DNA of 40,084 nt from Lingula anatina (Eukaryota > Brachiopoda > Lingulata > Lingulida > Lingulidae). The notes under the pieces are model-generated. The model was not told where the DNA came from, ran no database searches, and was given only the letters and a program-made list of their open reading frames with translations. The DNA lies in contig NW_019774469.1 in NCBI RefSeq assembly GCF_001039355.2, positions 526,123 through 566,206 of the forward strand. Direction: 5' to 3'. Of the stretch, positions 1 through 9,946 are shown piece after piece; position 1 is the first letter of the stretch, and each line of letters starts with the position of its first letter. A program made the translations under genes and the position numbers.

Positions 1-33
<33 letters not shown>
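1..33. repeat. (GA)n microsatellite at window edge
   Basis: An uninterrupted GA dinucleotide run fills the first bases and ends in a G run followed by GCTGC. The same GA-then-GCTGC boundary recurs near 1198 and 2297, so this tract is probably the end of a further unit of the tandem duplication described next. Confidence 0.95.
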
Positions 34-38
<5 letters not shown>

Positions 39-215
39 CTGCAGACTCCACATAATAATGGGAAATCTGGCACATATATGTAGTAACTTTGACTAATGTA
101 AAGAAAGTATTAATACTAATTTTAATTTGCTTGGAAATGCTAGGATAAGTCTATTGGAAACCTTTATCATAGCATTCCCCCCTTCTTAACATTAAAAAGT
201 ATTTTATCATTTTAT
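34..215. other. Unassigned AT-rich spacer
   Basis: No ORF, repeat or RNA gene recognised between the GA tract and the first duplication unit. Confidence 0.5.
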
Positions 216-595
216 TGTGAGGTCAGCGCCATGAGAGTATATATTACATTCACATAATAAAAAAACAAGGTACGTGATATAAGATTCCCATGCATAGCGA
301 TAAGTGTCTTAAAATCAGGAATGATGTGAGAAAATTCCCTCTTTCGATTACATTCAGAGGCTTACTTGGGGATTTATTTTTCGTTTTGGAAAATTTGCAA
401 AAAGAAAAAAAAAACTTCTGGTAACAGAAAACTAGATTGTTTGTACAAATTTGCCCATTACCACAGCTGATTGAGTAGGAAAATTTATTACAGCAACAAC
501 AAAAACACTTAAAAACATACCTTACTTTTTATTGATATCTGGGTGCAGTTATCGCAAATCTGGGACGTTTACTTTGTCCTGTCGACTTATGTTAA

Positions 596-783
596 AGGGA
601 TAATAACTCTTCGTATGAGATCTATATTTCACAATAAAAACATTGTGAATAACTCATAGAAATATAATATATTCTGTTTTACCACAAAAAACGGCAGTTA
701 TAGCTATTATTCTGATATCTGAGCTTGTCTTTAGACCACGTGACCTCCATTGATGGCTATACTCTGTTAAAATTTCTTAAGAG

Positions 784-817
<34 letters not shown>

Positions 818-935
818 GTTTTAGAAAAAAATAGGGACTAACTTTGAATGTAAAAATGGATTCATTATAACCATTGGTAAGTATGGGAATATTGTTGTTT
901 ACTCCAGGAAAATTCATTTTTGGCCAAAACGAGTT
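596..935. mobile_element. Decayed TTAA-type MITE (Kolobok-like)
   Basis: The segment begins with AGGGATAATAACTCTTCGT directly after TTAA (592-595). It matches by eye, along nearly its full length, the intact element at 30007-30329. The right terminal inverted repeat is eroded: the homology stops around AAACGAG near 930 without the mirrored terminus. A poly-A expansion lies inside at about 788-816. TTAA target preference with a terminus starting AGG fits Kolobok better than piggyBac, whose termini usually start CCY. The superfamily call is inference. Confidence 0.7.
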
Positions 936-1095
936 TAATAATGTATTATGTTAAGAAGAAAGCGTTCAATAATCAAACACACCAGCTGTGCGATCATATT
1001 TTAGGGACCTTTTCTGCATCTAGTGCTTAAGACTAATATACTACTGGTAGCTCAAGCTGATATAAACATAGGAAAATGGGTGTATTTAATGGTTG

Positions 1096-1198
1096 TGTGT
1101 CTGACTGTGTGTGTGTGTGTGCGTGTGTGTGAGAGGGAGAGAGAGAGAGAGAGAGAGAGGAAGAAAGAGAGAGAGAGAGAGAGATAGAAAGAGAGAGA
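1096..1198. repeat. Compound (GT)n/(GA)n microsatellite
   Basis: A GT-rich run passes into an interrupted GA run. Apparent reading frames across it are low-complexity artefacts. Confidence 0.9.
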
Positions 1199-1219
1199 CT
1201 GCTTGCCAGATGAGTATTG

Positions 1220-1593
1220 AAAGTTCCAAAATCAAGGTTAAAATCATATGGTGACATATCATTTTGTGTAGCTGCACCAGTAGAGTGGAATAAGTTTCCA
1301 ATTTTTATTAGACAAATAGAATCACAAGAATCTTTTAAAAAGGAATTAAAAACTCATATTTTTAAGACATTTTATTCATGAATCTTAAATTTTACAATTT
1401 TAAAGAAACCTTGGATTTTTTACTTTTAATTACTGTTTATTACAATTAAGTTAGTTTAGCTCTTATTTATATGAAATATATCCTAACCATTTTTATCTAT
1501 AAACTTCTTTGTATTTTATGTTGTACATTCTATTGAACATTTTATGGATTTTAGACTTGAAATAAATATATTATTAATAAATATATTATTATT
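1220..1593 (+). pseudogene. 3' end of a non-LTR retrotransposon (LINE)
   Basis: Reading forward from 1226, about 51 codons to a TGA at 1379-1381 give the typical C-terminal tail of LINE reverse-transcriptase proteins. It contains YGDISFCVAAPVEWNKFP, followed by SFKKELKTHIF. The family pattern there is a G-aromatic-S/A-F-x-x-AAP-x-x-WN-x-LP core followed by an F-K-x-x-L-K-T-h-L-F segment. An in-frame stop lies just upstream at 1211, so only the tail is present, as expected for 5' truncation. The non-coding part ends in an AATAAATATATTATT-type short tandem tail at about 1560-1593, consistent with a LINE 3' end. The clade cannot be assigned. Confidence 0.75.
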
Positions 1594-1682
1594 GCATGGT
1601 GAGTAATCGGCACAAACACATTTGGATGGGATTTAAACAAATTTAATAAAAGTTGCAGTGATGTGCTTAATCGATCATAATC

Positions 1683-1883
1683 TGTGAGATCAACTCCATG
1701 GGAGTATATATAACATACACATAGTAAAAAGCAAGGTACGTGATATAAGATTCCATGCATAGCGATAACTGTCTTAAAAGCAGGAATCATGTAAGAAAAT
1801 TCCCTGTTTCGATTACATTGTTCCTGCTAACTTCAGAGGCTTACTTGGGGATTTATTTTTCGTTTTGGAAATTTTGCAAAAAA

Positions 1884-1981
<98 letters not shown>

Positions 1982-2297
1982 TTATAAAAAAAATAACTTC
2001 TTGCCTCAAAAAACTAGACCGTACAAACTTGCCTATAAACACAGCAGACTGAGTAGGACTTGAGTTAATAATTTATTATCTTAAGATGAAAGCGTTCAAT
2101 AACCAAACAGAACACCAGCTGTGTGATCATATTTAAGGGACTTTTTCTGCATCTAGTGCTTAAAAGACTCTAGTGCTTAGGACTGACATGCTACTGATAT
2201 GTTCAAGCTGATATAAAGATAGGACAATGTGTGTATAATGGTGTGCGTGAGAGAGAGAGAAAGAGAGAGAGAGAAAGAGAGAAAGAGAGAGAGAGAG
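1683..2297. repeat. Tandem segmental duplication, unit 2
   Basis: This is the second copy of the segment at 216-1198, offset by about 1.47 kb, without the MITE-containing insertion. It carries its own private (AT)n expansion at 1902-1976 and ends in an interrupted GA tract (2248-2297) followed by GGCTGC. Confidence 0.8.
1878..1976. repeat. Poly-A followed by (AT)n
   Basis: An A run of about 24 bases runs directly into a long AT dinucleotide array inside duplication unit 2. Unit 1 has only a short A run at this place, so the array expanded after duplication. Confidence 0.95.
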
Positions 2298-3011
2298 GCT
2301 GCTTTTGGATGCTAACTACTATGCCCCTCACTGTCTACTATAAAGGTATAGTTAATCACTGTATACTGAAATTTCAGGGTGACAACCCCCTAAAGGCAAA
2401 AGGAACCAATGGAAATAAATCAAATTCTGCAAATGTCCATCAAATTGCAAGACATTTGATGAGCATAAAAGTCAGTATGTGAATGTCTATCCCCCAAAAT
2501 TTAAGTTATGTTTTTTGTTTTGCATGAAAGTTATGTTTTTAAAAATGATCCATATGCCAGGCCCTCATGGTGCTGGAGGCACACTTGCTTACGTCGATCG
2601 CTCAAAACTGTCGACAAATCAAAAACATTTCCCTGCTTCTTGTTGTGGTTGTTGCTTTCAGTTCACCGATTGTTTGAGGGTTGTTCTGGTACATTTTATC
2701 TGTGACATACCCACACAAATAAAAAAAAATCTCGGAGAAGGAGGTCAAAGTTGGTGAATTCGGTGCCCACTCAAGGTCCCATTTATTGCTGATTAGTGTC
2801 TCCTGTCATTTCATATGGATCATGTTATCTTTATTCCGACATATCTACCTGTATAAACTTGCCCAAGGACTCTGTGGATTGTGAATATAGGATAATTCAT
2901 CGTCATTATTTGCTGAACCACATACTTTGCTACGGGTACTCTGGTGTCTACTACACTCTATGAATAACATATTTCTCATGTTTAAATACAGACTCACAAT
3001 GTAGGTAATGT

Positions 3012-3012
<1 letters not shown>
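2298..3012. other. Intergenic, no feature recognised
   Basis: Short open frames on both strands show no recognisable protein similarity, no splice-site context and no repeats. I see nothing to annotate. Confidence 0.5.
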
Positions 3013-3082
<70 letters not shown>

Positions 3083-3099
3083 ATTTTTTTTTTTTTTTT
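3013..3099. repeat. (TA)n microsatellite plus poly-T
   Basis: A TA dinucleotide array of about 65 bp is followed by a T run. Confidence 0.95.
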
Positions 3100-3448
3100 G
3101 TCAAAATATCAAGTCAGTCTGTTTACCATGTAGAAAACACGAGACTGATGCAAGAAAACCCGCACTTGATATGTCATTGTAGAGAGCTTTTTGTAAATAT
3201 ATTATATAGATTAAAGTTAATCCATTTGATTCAGGATTTTTTCATTGTATTGGTTATTGTTGAAATCATGTTTGCAATTAATTTGATGGGAGGGAATTTT
3301 TCTGCGTCCAAGGGTATTACGTGCATAATTCGTGCACCGTACTGTCATCGCATTTTAAATGTAATCTAGGTTTAAATAACTAATTGTTTGAAAACGTTTC
3401 AAGAACAAACAATATACTGGCTGTGTCCAGGCTGGGGTTTTATCACAC

Positions 3449-3450
<2 letters not shown>

Positions 3451-3519
<69 letters not shown>
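3451..3519. repeat. Compound (TG)n(AG)n microsatellite
   Basis: A TG run passes directly into an AG run, the same TG-to-AG composition as the tract at 1096-1198. Confidence 0.95.
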
Positions 3520-3524
<5 letters not shown>

Positions 3525-3929
3525 TTTTCATTTTCAACACATTTTTACATAAAACAAAATAAACAATTTACTGTCATTTTTATATGATCAACTAAGAAAG
3601 CTACTGACACTGGAAACATTTCAATAGAACAATTTTGAATGTCCAATTTGCTCCATTTTGAGATTCTAAACATAGTGAATGAGTGAATCTGGCAAACTGC
3701 AATGATAAGAGTTTATTTCCATTTTGACACTTTATCACACAGTACACGATAGCAGGTTTACCATCATTTCATATAATCAACTAGCAATATTGCTGAGATG
3801 CAGAACTGTCAACATGTCAAAAGAACACTGCGTATCTTATTAGTTCGATAATGAGACTGTTAACATGCCTAAAAATTAAATCTGAGGAAACACCGATTAT
3901 ATAAAAATGAACTTGATCAAAACTTAACC

Positions 3930-4480
3930 GATCAAGCTTATTTTCAAACTTGATCTGAATATTACAAAGATTGTTCGCATCTGTGAGTTGAAAGCCGATA
4001 GACTTATCGGTTTTCCTTGTAATGTGTTAACAGTGTTGCAAATATGCTGAAAAAGTGAGAAAAAACATACCTTTAAAAATTGCTGATTTACGAAATTGAC
4101 CTGCATTTTAAGAATATGTATTAGTTCTGTAAGTTCCAAGCCAAAAGGTAAAACGATATTCTAGTTATGGAGTTAACAGTGTTGCATATATACCGGTATG
4201 TATGCCGTAAAAAGGGGAAAATGCAGAACTTTTGAAAAAAAAAAAAAAAAAAAAAGGCCCGATCCAGTTGATTTTTGAACCCCACCTATGTATTATGAAT
4301 ATTCGACAATTCTGTAACTTTCAAGGCAAAACGTAAATTGTTTTCCAATTATCATGTTATCGGTGAAAGTGCACGGCGATGGCGCAACGTCGACGGCGAC
4401 GACAGACGCAGATGACAGCTATATGTACAGACACATCTGAGTCTTACTTTCAAGGACTACATAAATACATTTACCACTAC
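3930..4480. repeat. Degenerate tandem repeat, about three units
   Basis: A recurring block consists of TCTGTRAGTT-like, CAAGCCRAAA-like and GTTAACAGTGTTGC-like pieces in that order. It appears near 3980-4040, 4120-4185 and 4310-4375, with drift between copies. The middle copy is followed by a poly-A run (about 4238-4254). After the third unit there is a short GACGGCGACGACAG-like GC-rich patch near 4390-4410. I see no coding content. It could be an ancient SINE-like or satellite family. Confidence 0.6.
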
Positions 4481-4742
4481 TGGATACATTTCACCGCTAA
4501 TATGTTAATCGATGTATCTGTAGAATTCACATTCCATATTTTACCAGAGTAAGAGTTTAATTTAAAATCTTTGTAACAGAGGTTAGGTAAAACTGTAACC
4601 TAAATTATACCATGCATTTAAACCGTTCCAAATATTTCACAAGAAAAGCTTCGCGGTCATTAGATTTTTTTCTCTGTAGCGTTTTTTGGCGCTTTGTATT
4701 TGTAAGCGGCATATTGGTGTCTGTATAACAAAACATTAAACC

Positions 4743-4855
4743 TGTTGTGAGTTCTGCTTTATTACATTTAAGATTCCCGCGTCAAGTCACATGGTACCAG
4801 GTGTCATGCGACACCTGGCGTGACGCGTAAACGATACATAGGCTAATACACTACA
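4743..4855 (-). repeat. Gypsy 3' LTR
   Basis: A 113-bp repeat nearly identical to 18409-18521. On the minus strand it starts TGTAGTG and ends CTCACAACA, giving the canonical TG...CA termini. An AATAAA-type signal (GTAATAAAGC) lies close to its 3' end. This is short for a gypsy-group LTR. It contains the palindromic block CAGGTGTCGCATGACACCTG. Confidence 0.9.
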
Positions 4856-4867
4856 TTCCTCCCCATC
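4856..4867 (-). other. Polypurine tract
   Basis: The minus strand reads GATGGGGAGGAA immediately upstream of the 3' LTR start TGTAG, the expected place and composition for plus-strand DNA priming in LTR elements. Confidence 0.8.
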
Positions 4868-5289
4868 ATATTTTCAAAACATGCTTATATATAAACCACT
4901 AATAATTAAGATAAGTGTGAGTTAATTACAATTGTTGACATAACTTTAACATACATACGGATTACACTTTATCAACAGCATCTTAGTCAACCCTTGCTTT
5001 AAATGACAATGTTATATGTATTGTATGCCTTACATCAGCACAGTTAATGATAATGAGATCTATTTTTGTGCATAGTAAATAATAATTGTGCATATACATT
5101 ACATATTAACGGCACAAATAAATACATTATTTCCTTATAACTAAGGTAACATGTTGTGTTAAACAGTGCATACTTTCAAGTCCCATATTTTTTTATATAT
5201 ATATAAATGTGCATGCATAACTGCATAAACGGCACATATGAACTTTACTAATTATGCTAAATATGCATTATCAACATGACACATGCACT
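4868..5289. other. Non-coding 3' region of the gypsy element
   Basis: AT-rich DNA between the RNase H stop and the polypurine tract. The integrase expected here in the usual gag-PR-RT-RH-IN order is missing. No open frame worth reporting. Confidence 0.6.
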
Positions 5290-6073
5290 TTACTCACAAG
5301 ACTGTACTGTGCATCCAAACAGCTTCAGAATACATACAACTTTTACAAATGCTTTACTGTGCTGAATTTCGAAATCATACTGGGCCAATTCCTCCATCCA
5401 CCTTGCTAAAACACCATTGAGCAATTTAAAACGCATGATCCAAGTCAAACTGCAATGATCTGTCCTTATTACAAACTTTCTACCAAGTAGATAGTGCCTG
5501 TACTGCCGAGTAAATCGGACTACTGCTAAAAGCTCCTTTTTAGTCGTGCAATAACGACGTTGACTAGGAGTGAGAGCAAAACTGCCATAACTAATGACCT
5601 TTTCAGTGTCATTTTGCACCTGTATGAGCTCAGCTCCAATACAAGTATCACTGGCGTCCATGTCTAAAATAAATAAACCATCACTGTCTGGAAAGCTCAG
5701 CACGGGACTATGGACCAAAGCCTGTTTCAAGTCATTGAATGCAACTTCGTGTTCATTAGTCCAATTAAAAACACTTTTGTTTTTGGTCAAATCATACAGT
5801 ATACCAGACATAGCAGCAAAACATTTTATGTGACTTCTATGGTAATTAACTAGACCAAGAAATCTTTCCACATCTTTCTTACATTTTGGACGTGGCCAAC
5901 GTTGAACTGCTTTTATACTGTCAGGATTTGGAGCAATGCCATTCTCATCTACCAATTTGCCCAAATAGAGAACACTCCTTTTGAGTAATGAACACTTGGA
6001 TGGTTTTAATTTCAATCCATTTTCTTTGAATCTATCCAACACCAGTGCAATATTGGCTATAGAATCATCAAAA
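5290..6073 (-). pseudogene. Gypsy pol fragment: RT C-terminal part and RNase H (copy 1)
   Basis: The frame encodes the RT thumb/connection region (GLKLKPSKCSLL, RFLGLVNYHRSHIKCFAA) and an RNase H domain with LDMDASDTCIGAEL and RTDHCSLTW. It then loses homology after EELAQYDFEIQHS and stops at 5290-5292. The upstream end is cut at a single N (6074) followed by a T run. Copy 2 at 9947-10874 is nearly identical over the shared part, with a few substitutions (for example M/T, T/A and E/Q around the RNase H domain). It is either a second genomic copy or an allele placed twice by the assembler. Confidence 0.9.
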
Positions 6074-6074
6074 N

Positions 6075-6104
<30 letters not shown>
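6074..6104. other. Single-N join followed by poly-T
   Basis: One undetermined base followed by about 30 Ts separates gypsy pol from unrelated DNA. This is the signature of a contig join through a homopolymer rather than a natural breakpoint. Confidence 0.75.
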
Positions 6105-6106
<2 letters not shown>

Positions 6107-6220
6107 AGAAGAAGTCCCCAAGCTATCAATCTCCTTTACATTCAAGACATATCTTTGCTTAGAATCTGGGTACTCTGAAGGTCGGGATGCTGCTGTTAAG
6201 GGCAAGGGGGAGGGTGGTGG

Positions 6221-6336
6221 TTATGGCATATCTGTAGTACGGCGCTTACACCTACACACCGCTATGCCAGTTATTATGACCACGAAGAAAGCTGCTGCAG
6301 CAACCGAGATGGGAATTATGACGTGTAAGCTCAGCC
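6221..6336 (-). CDS. Terminal exon of a membrane protein (TM segment and short basic tail)
   Basis: A candidate last exon of 38 codons plus stop (6221-6223). A splice acceptor (TTGATATTTCAG) precedes it and sets a phase-1 start. The translation begins LSLH and has a strongly hydrophobic stretch of about 22 residues (VIIPISVAAAAFFVVIITGIAV). It then has CRCKRRTTDMP, a positive-inside stop-transfer pattern with Cys residues that could be acylated. This fits the C terminus of a single-pass type I membrane protein with an almost absent cytoplasmic tail. The two 14-15 codon mini-exons just upstream end in phase 1 and would splice in frame. The family is not recognised. Because single-N joins bound the region, the gene may belong to another locus. 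Confidence 0.55.
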
Positions 6337-6457
6337 CTGAAATATCAATGAAATGGGTACTTAATAGAAACGTGTGTGATGGGGATAAATTTGTTGTATG
6401 AATAAAGAAAAATATATTGATAAGTTTGTACATGTGCATTTCAATTGCTCTCCGCAC

Positions 6458-6499
6458 CTGTATCACTTCCATGGAGGCATCCGTTTTGGGAGGAGCAAG
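6458..6499 (-). CDS. Mini-exon candidate B
   Basis: Fourteen codons (CSSQNGCLHGSDT core) between a possible acceptor (CTCAAAG) and donor (GTGCGG), phase 1 on both sides. It is clearly homologous to mini-exon A at 6741-6785, and the similarity runs past the donor into the intron (a TGAAATRCACATGYACAAACTT-like block, described rather than quoted in full), showing tandem duplication of exon plus flank. The splice signals are weak, so it could be a decayed copy. Confidence 0.4.
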
Positions 6500-6740
6500 C
6501 TTTGAGAGATGGCAAAAATGTTCATTTATAAAGAAAACAAGAAAGATCATCAAGAAAAGACAAATGATATATTTAACATATTTTTTAATTTACAAAACGC
6601 CAAACGAGAAATATTGACGCAAGATATATCTGTATAAAAAATGAACAGAAATGACGTGTGGACATGAAAGTACATGCGTGCATGTTCTTGTTTAAGTTTG
6701 TGCATGTGTATTTCAATAGTATCCGTAGCTGTGTCATTAC

Positions 6741-6785
6741 CAATGACGTCACTTCCATTCATGCATCCGTTTTGGGAAGATCCAC
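6741..6785 (-). CDS. Mini-exon candidate A
   Basis: Fifteen codons with a GSSQNGCMNGSDVI core, acceptor GTCCGCAG and donor GTAATG, phase 1 on both sides. The two Ser/Gly/Asn-rich copies would form a juxtamembrane segment before the TM exon at 6221-6336. No known domain. A foldback MITE lies immediately upstream in what would be the intron. Confidence 0.45.
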
Positions 6786-6813
6786 CTGCGGACCCCCCGT
6801 CCTTCAAAGAGAC

Positions 6814-7116
6814 CATTCAGATTGAGAAGAGCCGAGGTCTAGTAAGGCCACGACTTAAATATGGCGGACCTACATGAAAGGGAGACCGCTAATCCTGTAA
6901 AGGGTCTCTCCGCCTCTCACACGCCTCCCAACGCGTCGTCCCTGCAGGGGCACAGTAATTAAATCTCGGTTCAATTCAACCGCTCCACAGACAACGCGTT
7001 GGAAGGCGTGTGAGGGGCGGAGAGACCATTTACAGGATTAGCGGTCTTCCTTTCATGTAGGTCCGCCATATTTAGTTTTCGGCCTTGCTAGACCTCGGCT
7101 CTTCTCGATGTGAATG
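6814..7116. mobile_element. Foldback MITE with inverted repeats of about 120 bp
   Basis: The left arm (about 6814-6940) and right arm (about 6990-7116) are near-perfect reverse complements. Both read GAGAAGAGCCGAGGTCTAG, then ATATGGCGGACCTACATGAA, then CCGCTAATCCTGTAAA and TCACACGCC. The spacer is only about 50 bp, so a single strand would fold almost completely. There is no coding capacity. I could not identify a clear target-site duplication because the arms fade gradually outward. Confidence 0.8.
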
Positions 7117-9159
7117 CTCTCAAATATTCCTAGATCCGCCTCTGAACTGCTTATGAAAGATAGCAACATGCACTCACGTGGCTTACGCAAAATGCTGCTG
7201 TCGCCATCTTGTCCTCATGCATGTTTACAGGTACCAATTACAACACGCCAATATAGGGGAATATCTGTGAAATACGTACGAGGAAATGATCGGTGAAGCT
7301 CGTAATGAAAGGAATATTAACCGCTGACATTTGCGACCAGCCGTAGTCACTTATATACCGGTATAAACATATATAGTGAGCGAAACGTTACAAAACGACG
7401 GGTTTAAACTGCAGAAAGATGGCCAGTAGGTCTGCTTAAATATATGAACCAACGAACGAGTTTCCACAGCACGTATGTACTTGATGATATTTGCGGCATA
7501 TATGCAAGGTAAACCGCACGTTTCACTAATTACTCCGTAATTTTGTCTCCTGGGACCATCAAAAGTGGGTTTATAGCCATTTATATTGCCGTGGCACATA
7601 GCAGACCCTTTCACCGTGACGAGATTAGGGTTGTCACCAAAGAAATGCAGTGTCCATTATATCCAGTTCCAATTTTTCTCACGTGATGATACGCACGATT
7701 CTAATCTATGCAAAATGTCATTTGTGAAATAAATGTCATTTGTGAAATTAATAACCCTCGACTTTTTTCAAGTCCTTAGCCAGGGGAGGTTCATGGGGTT
7801 CATAAGACCCCCACCCCCACCCTACCCCTGTTTGCTGGAAAATGTCCACTCTGGGTAAATTTGGTTTGTGTAAACGGGCCTGTTTTTAAATTTTAACGTT
7901 CGTTTAAGTTTCCAGTTGTATTATTTTACCTTCATGGCATTCTTGTGAGGAGGCGAAACTAAATTACAATATATTTGTAGGAGGTTAGATCAAATTCATT
8001 TTTTTAAATAATGATAAAATATGTAACATGTAGGGACCTACTTGTTTGGTATAATTGCACATCATTGAAATATATTTCAAAATATTATCTTATTTCCATT
8101 TAGCGACTGGAAAATAAATGTTCGGATTTTTCTTCCACTTGGTAATAAGCTTTGCAACCATATTTGGAATAAAATTTAGGTAAAAAAAATATTTCGATAA
8201 TTGTTAATACTACGCAATACAATTGTGACTTTTTGTCGGAACAAGGGGATGATTGTCAATGCAAGCAGCTTTAATCATGTTATTATCAATCAATATGTAA
8301 ACCTTCAGCGCCATATATAAACACGCATGGAGATATGGAAATTACCAAATTGACTTCCACACATTCAAGTACTGTCAATATACGGTTAGTTAAAATAAGT
8401 AAAACAAATTTCCTCTCCTATATTCCTGTGACAACAATAACTCGTTCATATACATGCACATGAAGAGATCAGTTGTTTTGTGATCAATAGTTCTAGTGTA
8501 TTTAATGAGATTTTTTTCCAAGAGCTATTAAGCGCTACACAGTATTTACAGAACAAGTGTGGTTAATATTTTTTATTTGTACGCAATAACATATCTGCCG
8601 ACTAATATATACACTTGATTTTGTTAGTTTCTCACTAAAATTTCGCTTCGCGGATACGCTGAAAAGTCCCCTTTTGCATTTTCGGCGAAAACTCAATTGT
8701 AAATGTAGGTCCTGGTGTTTTTCAAATATTGCACACGTGACATCTGGTCGCTCAAACTGCATAACAGTTACTCTGTACTTTGCATTGTGAGTTGCATGCA
8801 ACTTTGGTAACAACTCTCATTTGGAATCGGAGAAAATTTACCGTTACGAGATCGTGCTTTTAGCAGGGGATAACCATTACATGGTCGAGTTTGCACGGTT
8901 AGAAATTACGTGGACGGTGGTAGACTGGCGACCTTTCCTGAAAGACAAATTGGTGATATGAATAATAATCTCCATACAATATATCAAAACAAAAATTGAA
9001 AATAATATTGAAGACAGAAATAATGTGCCCTTAACACAATTTCAAAATAATAAACTAAACATCGCCAAAACCCAGAAATGAAACGAACTTCAACTTTTGT
9101 TTAGTTTTGATGTTATATTTACCACGTCCCACAGAATGAAATACAAGATTTTAATGATT
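7117..9159. other. Intergenic or intronic DNA, no gene recognised
   Basis: Short frames only, none with recognisable domains. A 16-base direct duplication (AATGTCATTTGTGAAA type) lies near 7720-7750. If the membrane-protein exons at 9293-9934 and 6221-6785 belong to one gene, this is intron. Confidence 0.45.
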
Positions 9160-9292
9160 TTACTCTGAATGCAAATCGATGGGAAAGAAAAATAAATAAA
9201 TAAATAAAGGTGTTAATGGACTGACACCTTGGTGTGAAATGCAGAGGGATCGAAAATCAAAATCTGATATGGCAATAAATTTATTAACATAC

Positions 9293-9934
9293 CATTTGAT
9301 GAACAAAACCACGCCCAGTGTTACGATTACTACAACAGTTATGGCTCCTGCCGTGACCCCGCCAACAGTAGCCGCCAACTTTCTTGCCTCTTCTTCTTCT
9401 TTAACCTTTTGTCTGGATTGGCCAGCAGCTTCCTCAGTACTCCTCTTGGTAGTGGCAATGGAAATGGCATTGCTCGACTTTGTAGACAGACTTGTTGCTG
9501 ATTGCCCATTTAAGGTAACAGACTGCAACAGGACATATTGGAATGACTCTGGGCTTGCTGATGGTTGAATAGATTGGTATGTAATGAATTCTGAAGCCGT
9601 TGGAGTCATCTGAGACCTAGTATACGTTGACTCTGGTGGAACTGATAGGGACTGCACTGAATTGAGGGCTGGTTGAATCGTTTCGGATGATACTGGGTCT
9701 GAATTAGGTTGCATCGTCTGAAATGAGCCGGAAGCGCCAGTAGCTAAAGATAGTTGACCACTCCGGATTGAGATAAAGCTTGAGGGGATGACGTTTGGTG
9801 GTGCTGAAGACTGCTGTTCAGTTTGTGACGGAGTGACTGTGCTTGCCTTTGTTGGTAGAGCCGTCTCGGAACCCGTCGCCAGGTTTGGAAGTGAAACGTG
9901 CGTTGATACATGTACCAAAAAAGCAGTTCGTTGT
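9293..9934 (-). CDS. Exon of a Ser/Thr-rich single-pass membrane protein (partial)
   Basis: An open stretch of about 208 codons (first in-frame Met at 9918) rich in Ser, Thr, Pro and Gln, lacking cysteines, typical of an O-glycosylated stalk. A charged segment follows (KVKEEEEARK, residues 171-180), then a transmembrane helix (roughly residues 186-207, GGVTAGAITVVVIVTLGVVL) and a splice donor (AAATG|GTATGT) right after it, phase 2. The 5' side runs into a single-N join at 9935, so signal peptide and N-terminal domains are missing. The phase-2 donor does not match the phase-1 exons at 6221-6785 directly, so either exons lie between or they are separate genes. No orthologue recognised. Mucin-like or receptor stalk is inference. 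Confidence 0.55.
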
Positions 9935-9935
9935 N
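9935..9935. other. Single-N join
   Basis: One N separates the membrane-protein exon from the second gypsy RT/RNase H copy, whose homology resumes at about 9947. Probable contig junction. Confidence 0.75.
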
Positions 9936-9946
9936 TTTTTGTGCTG

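Larger units (their letters stand above)
216..1198. repeat. Tandem segmental duplication, unit 1
   Basis: Blocks of this segment recur in the same order and orientation at 1683-2297. They include the stretch around 285-400 (GGTACGTGATATAAGATTCC and following bases), the stretch around 945-1085 (GAAAGCGTTCAATAA, CACCAGCTGTG, TTTCTGCATCTAGTGCTTA), and a terminal GT/GA microsatellite. Unit 1 is longer because about 450 bp, including a MITE, lies between 485 and 935 and is absent from unit 2. No coding potential seen. Confidence 0.8.

Noticed and set aside
1033-1301. Ser/Leu- and His/Thr-rich minus-strand ORFs
   Set aside because: Translated microsatellite (GA/GT complement). The same applies to the ORFs at 2231, 3355 and 3384.
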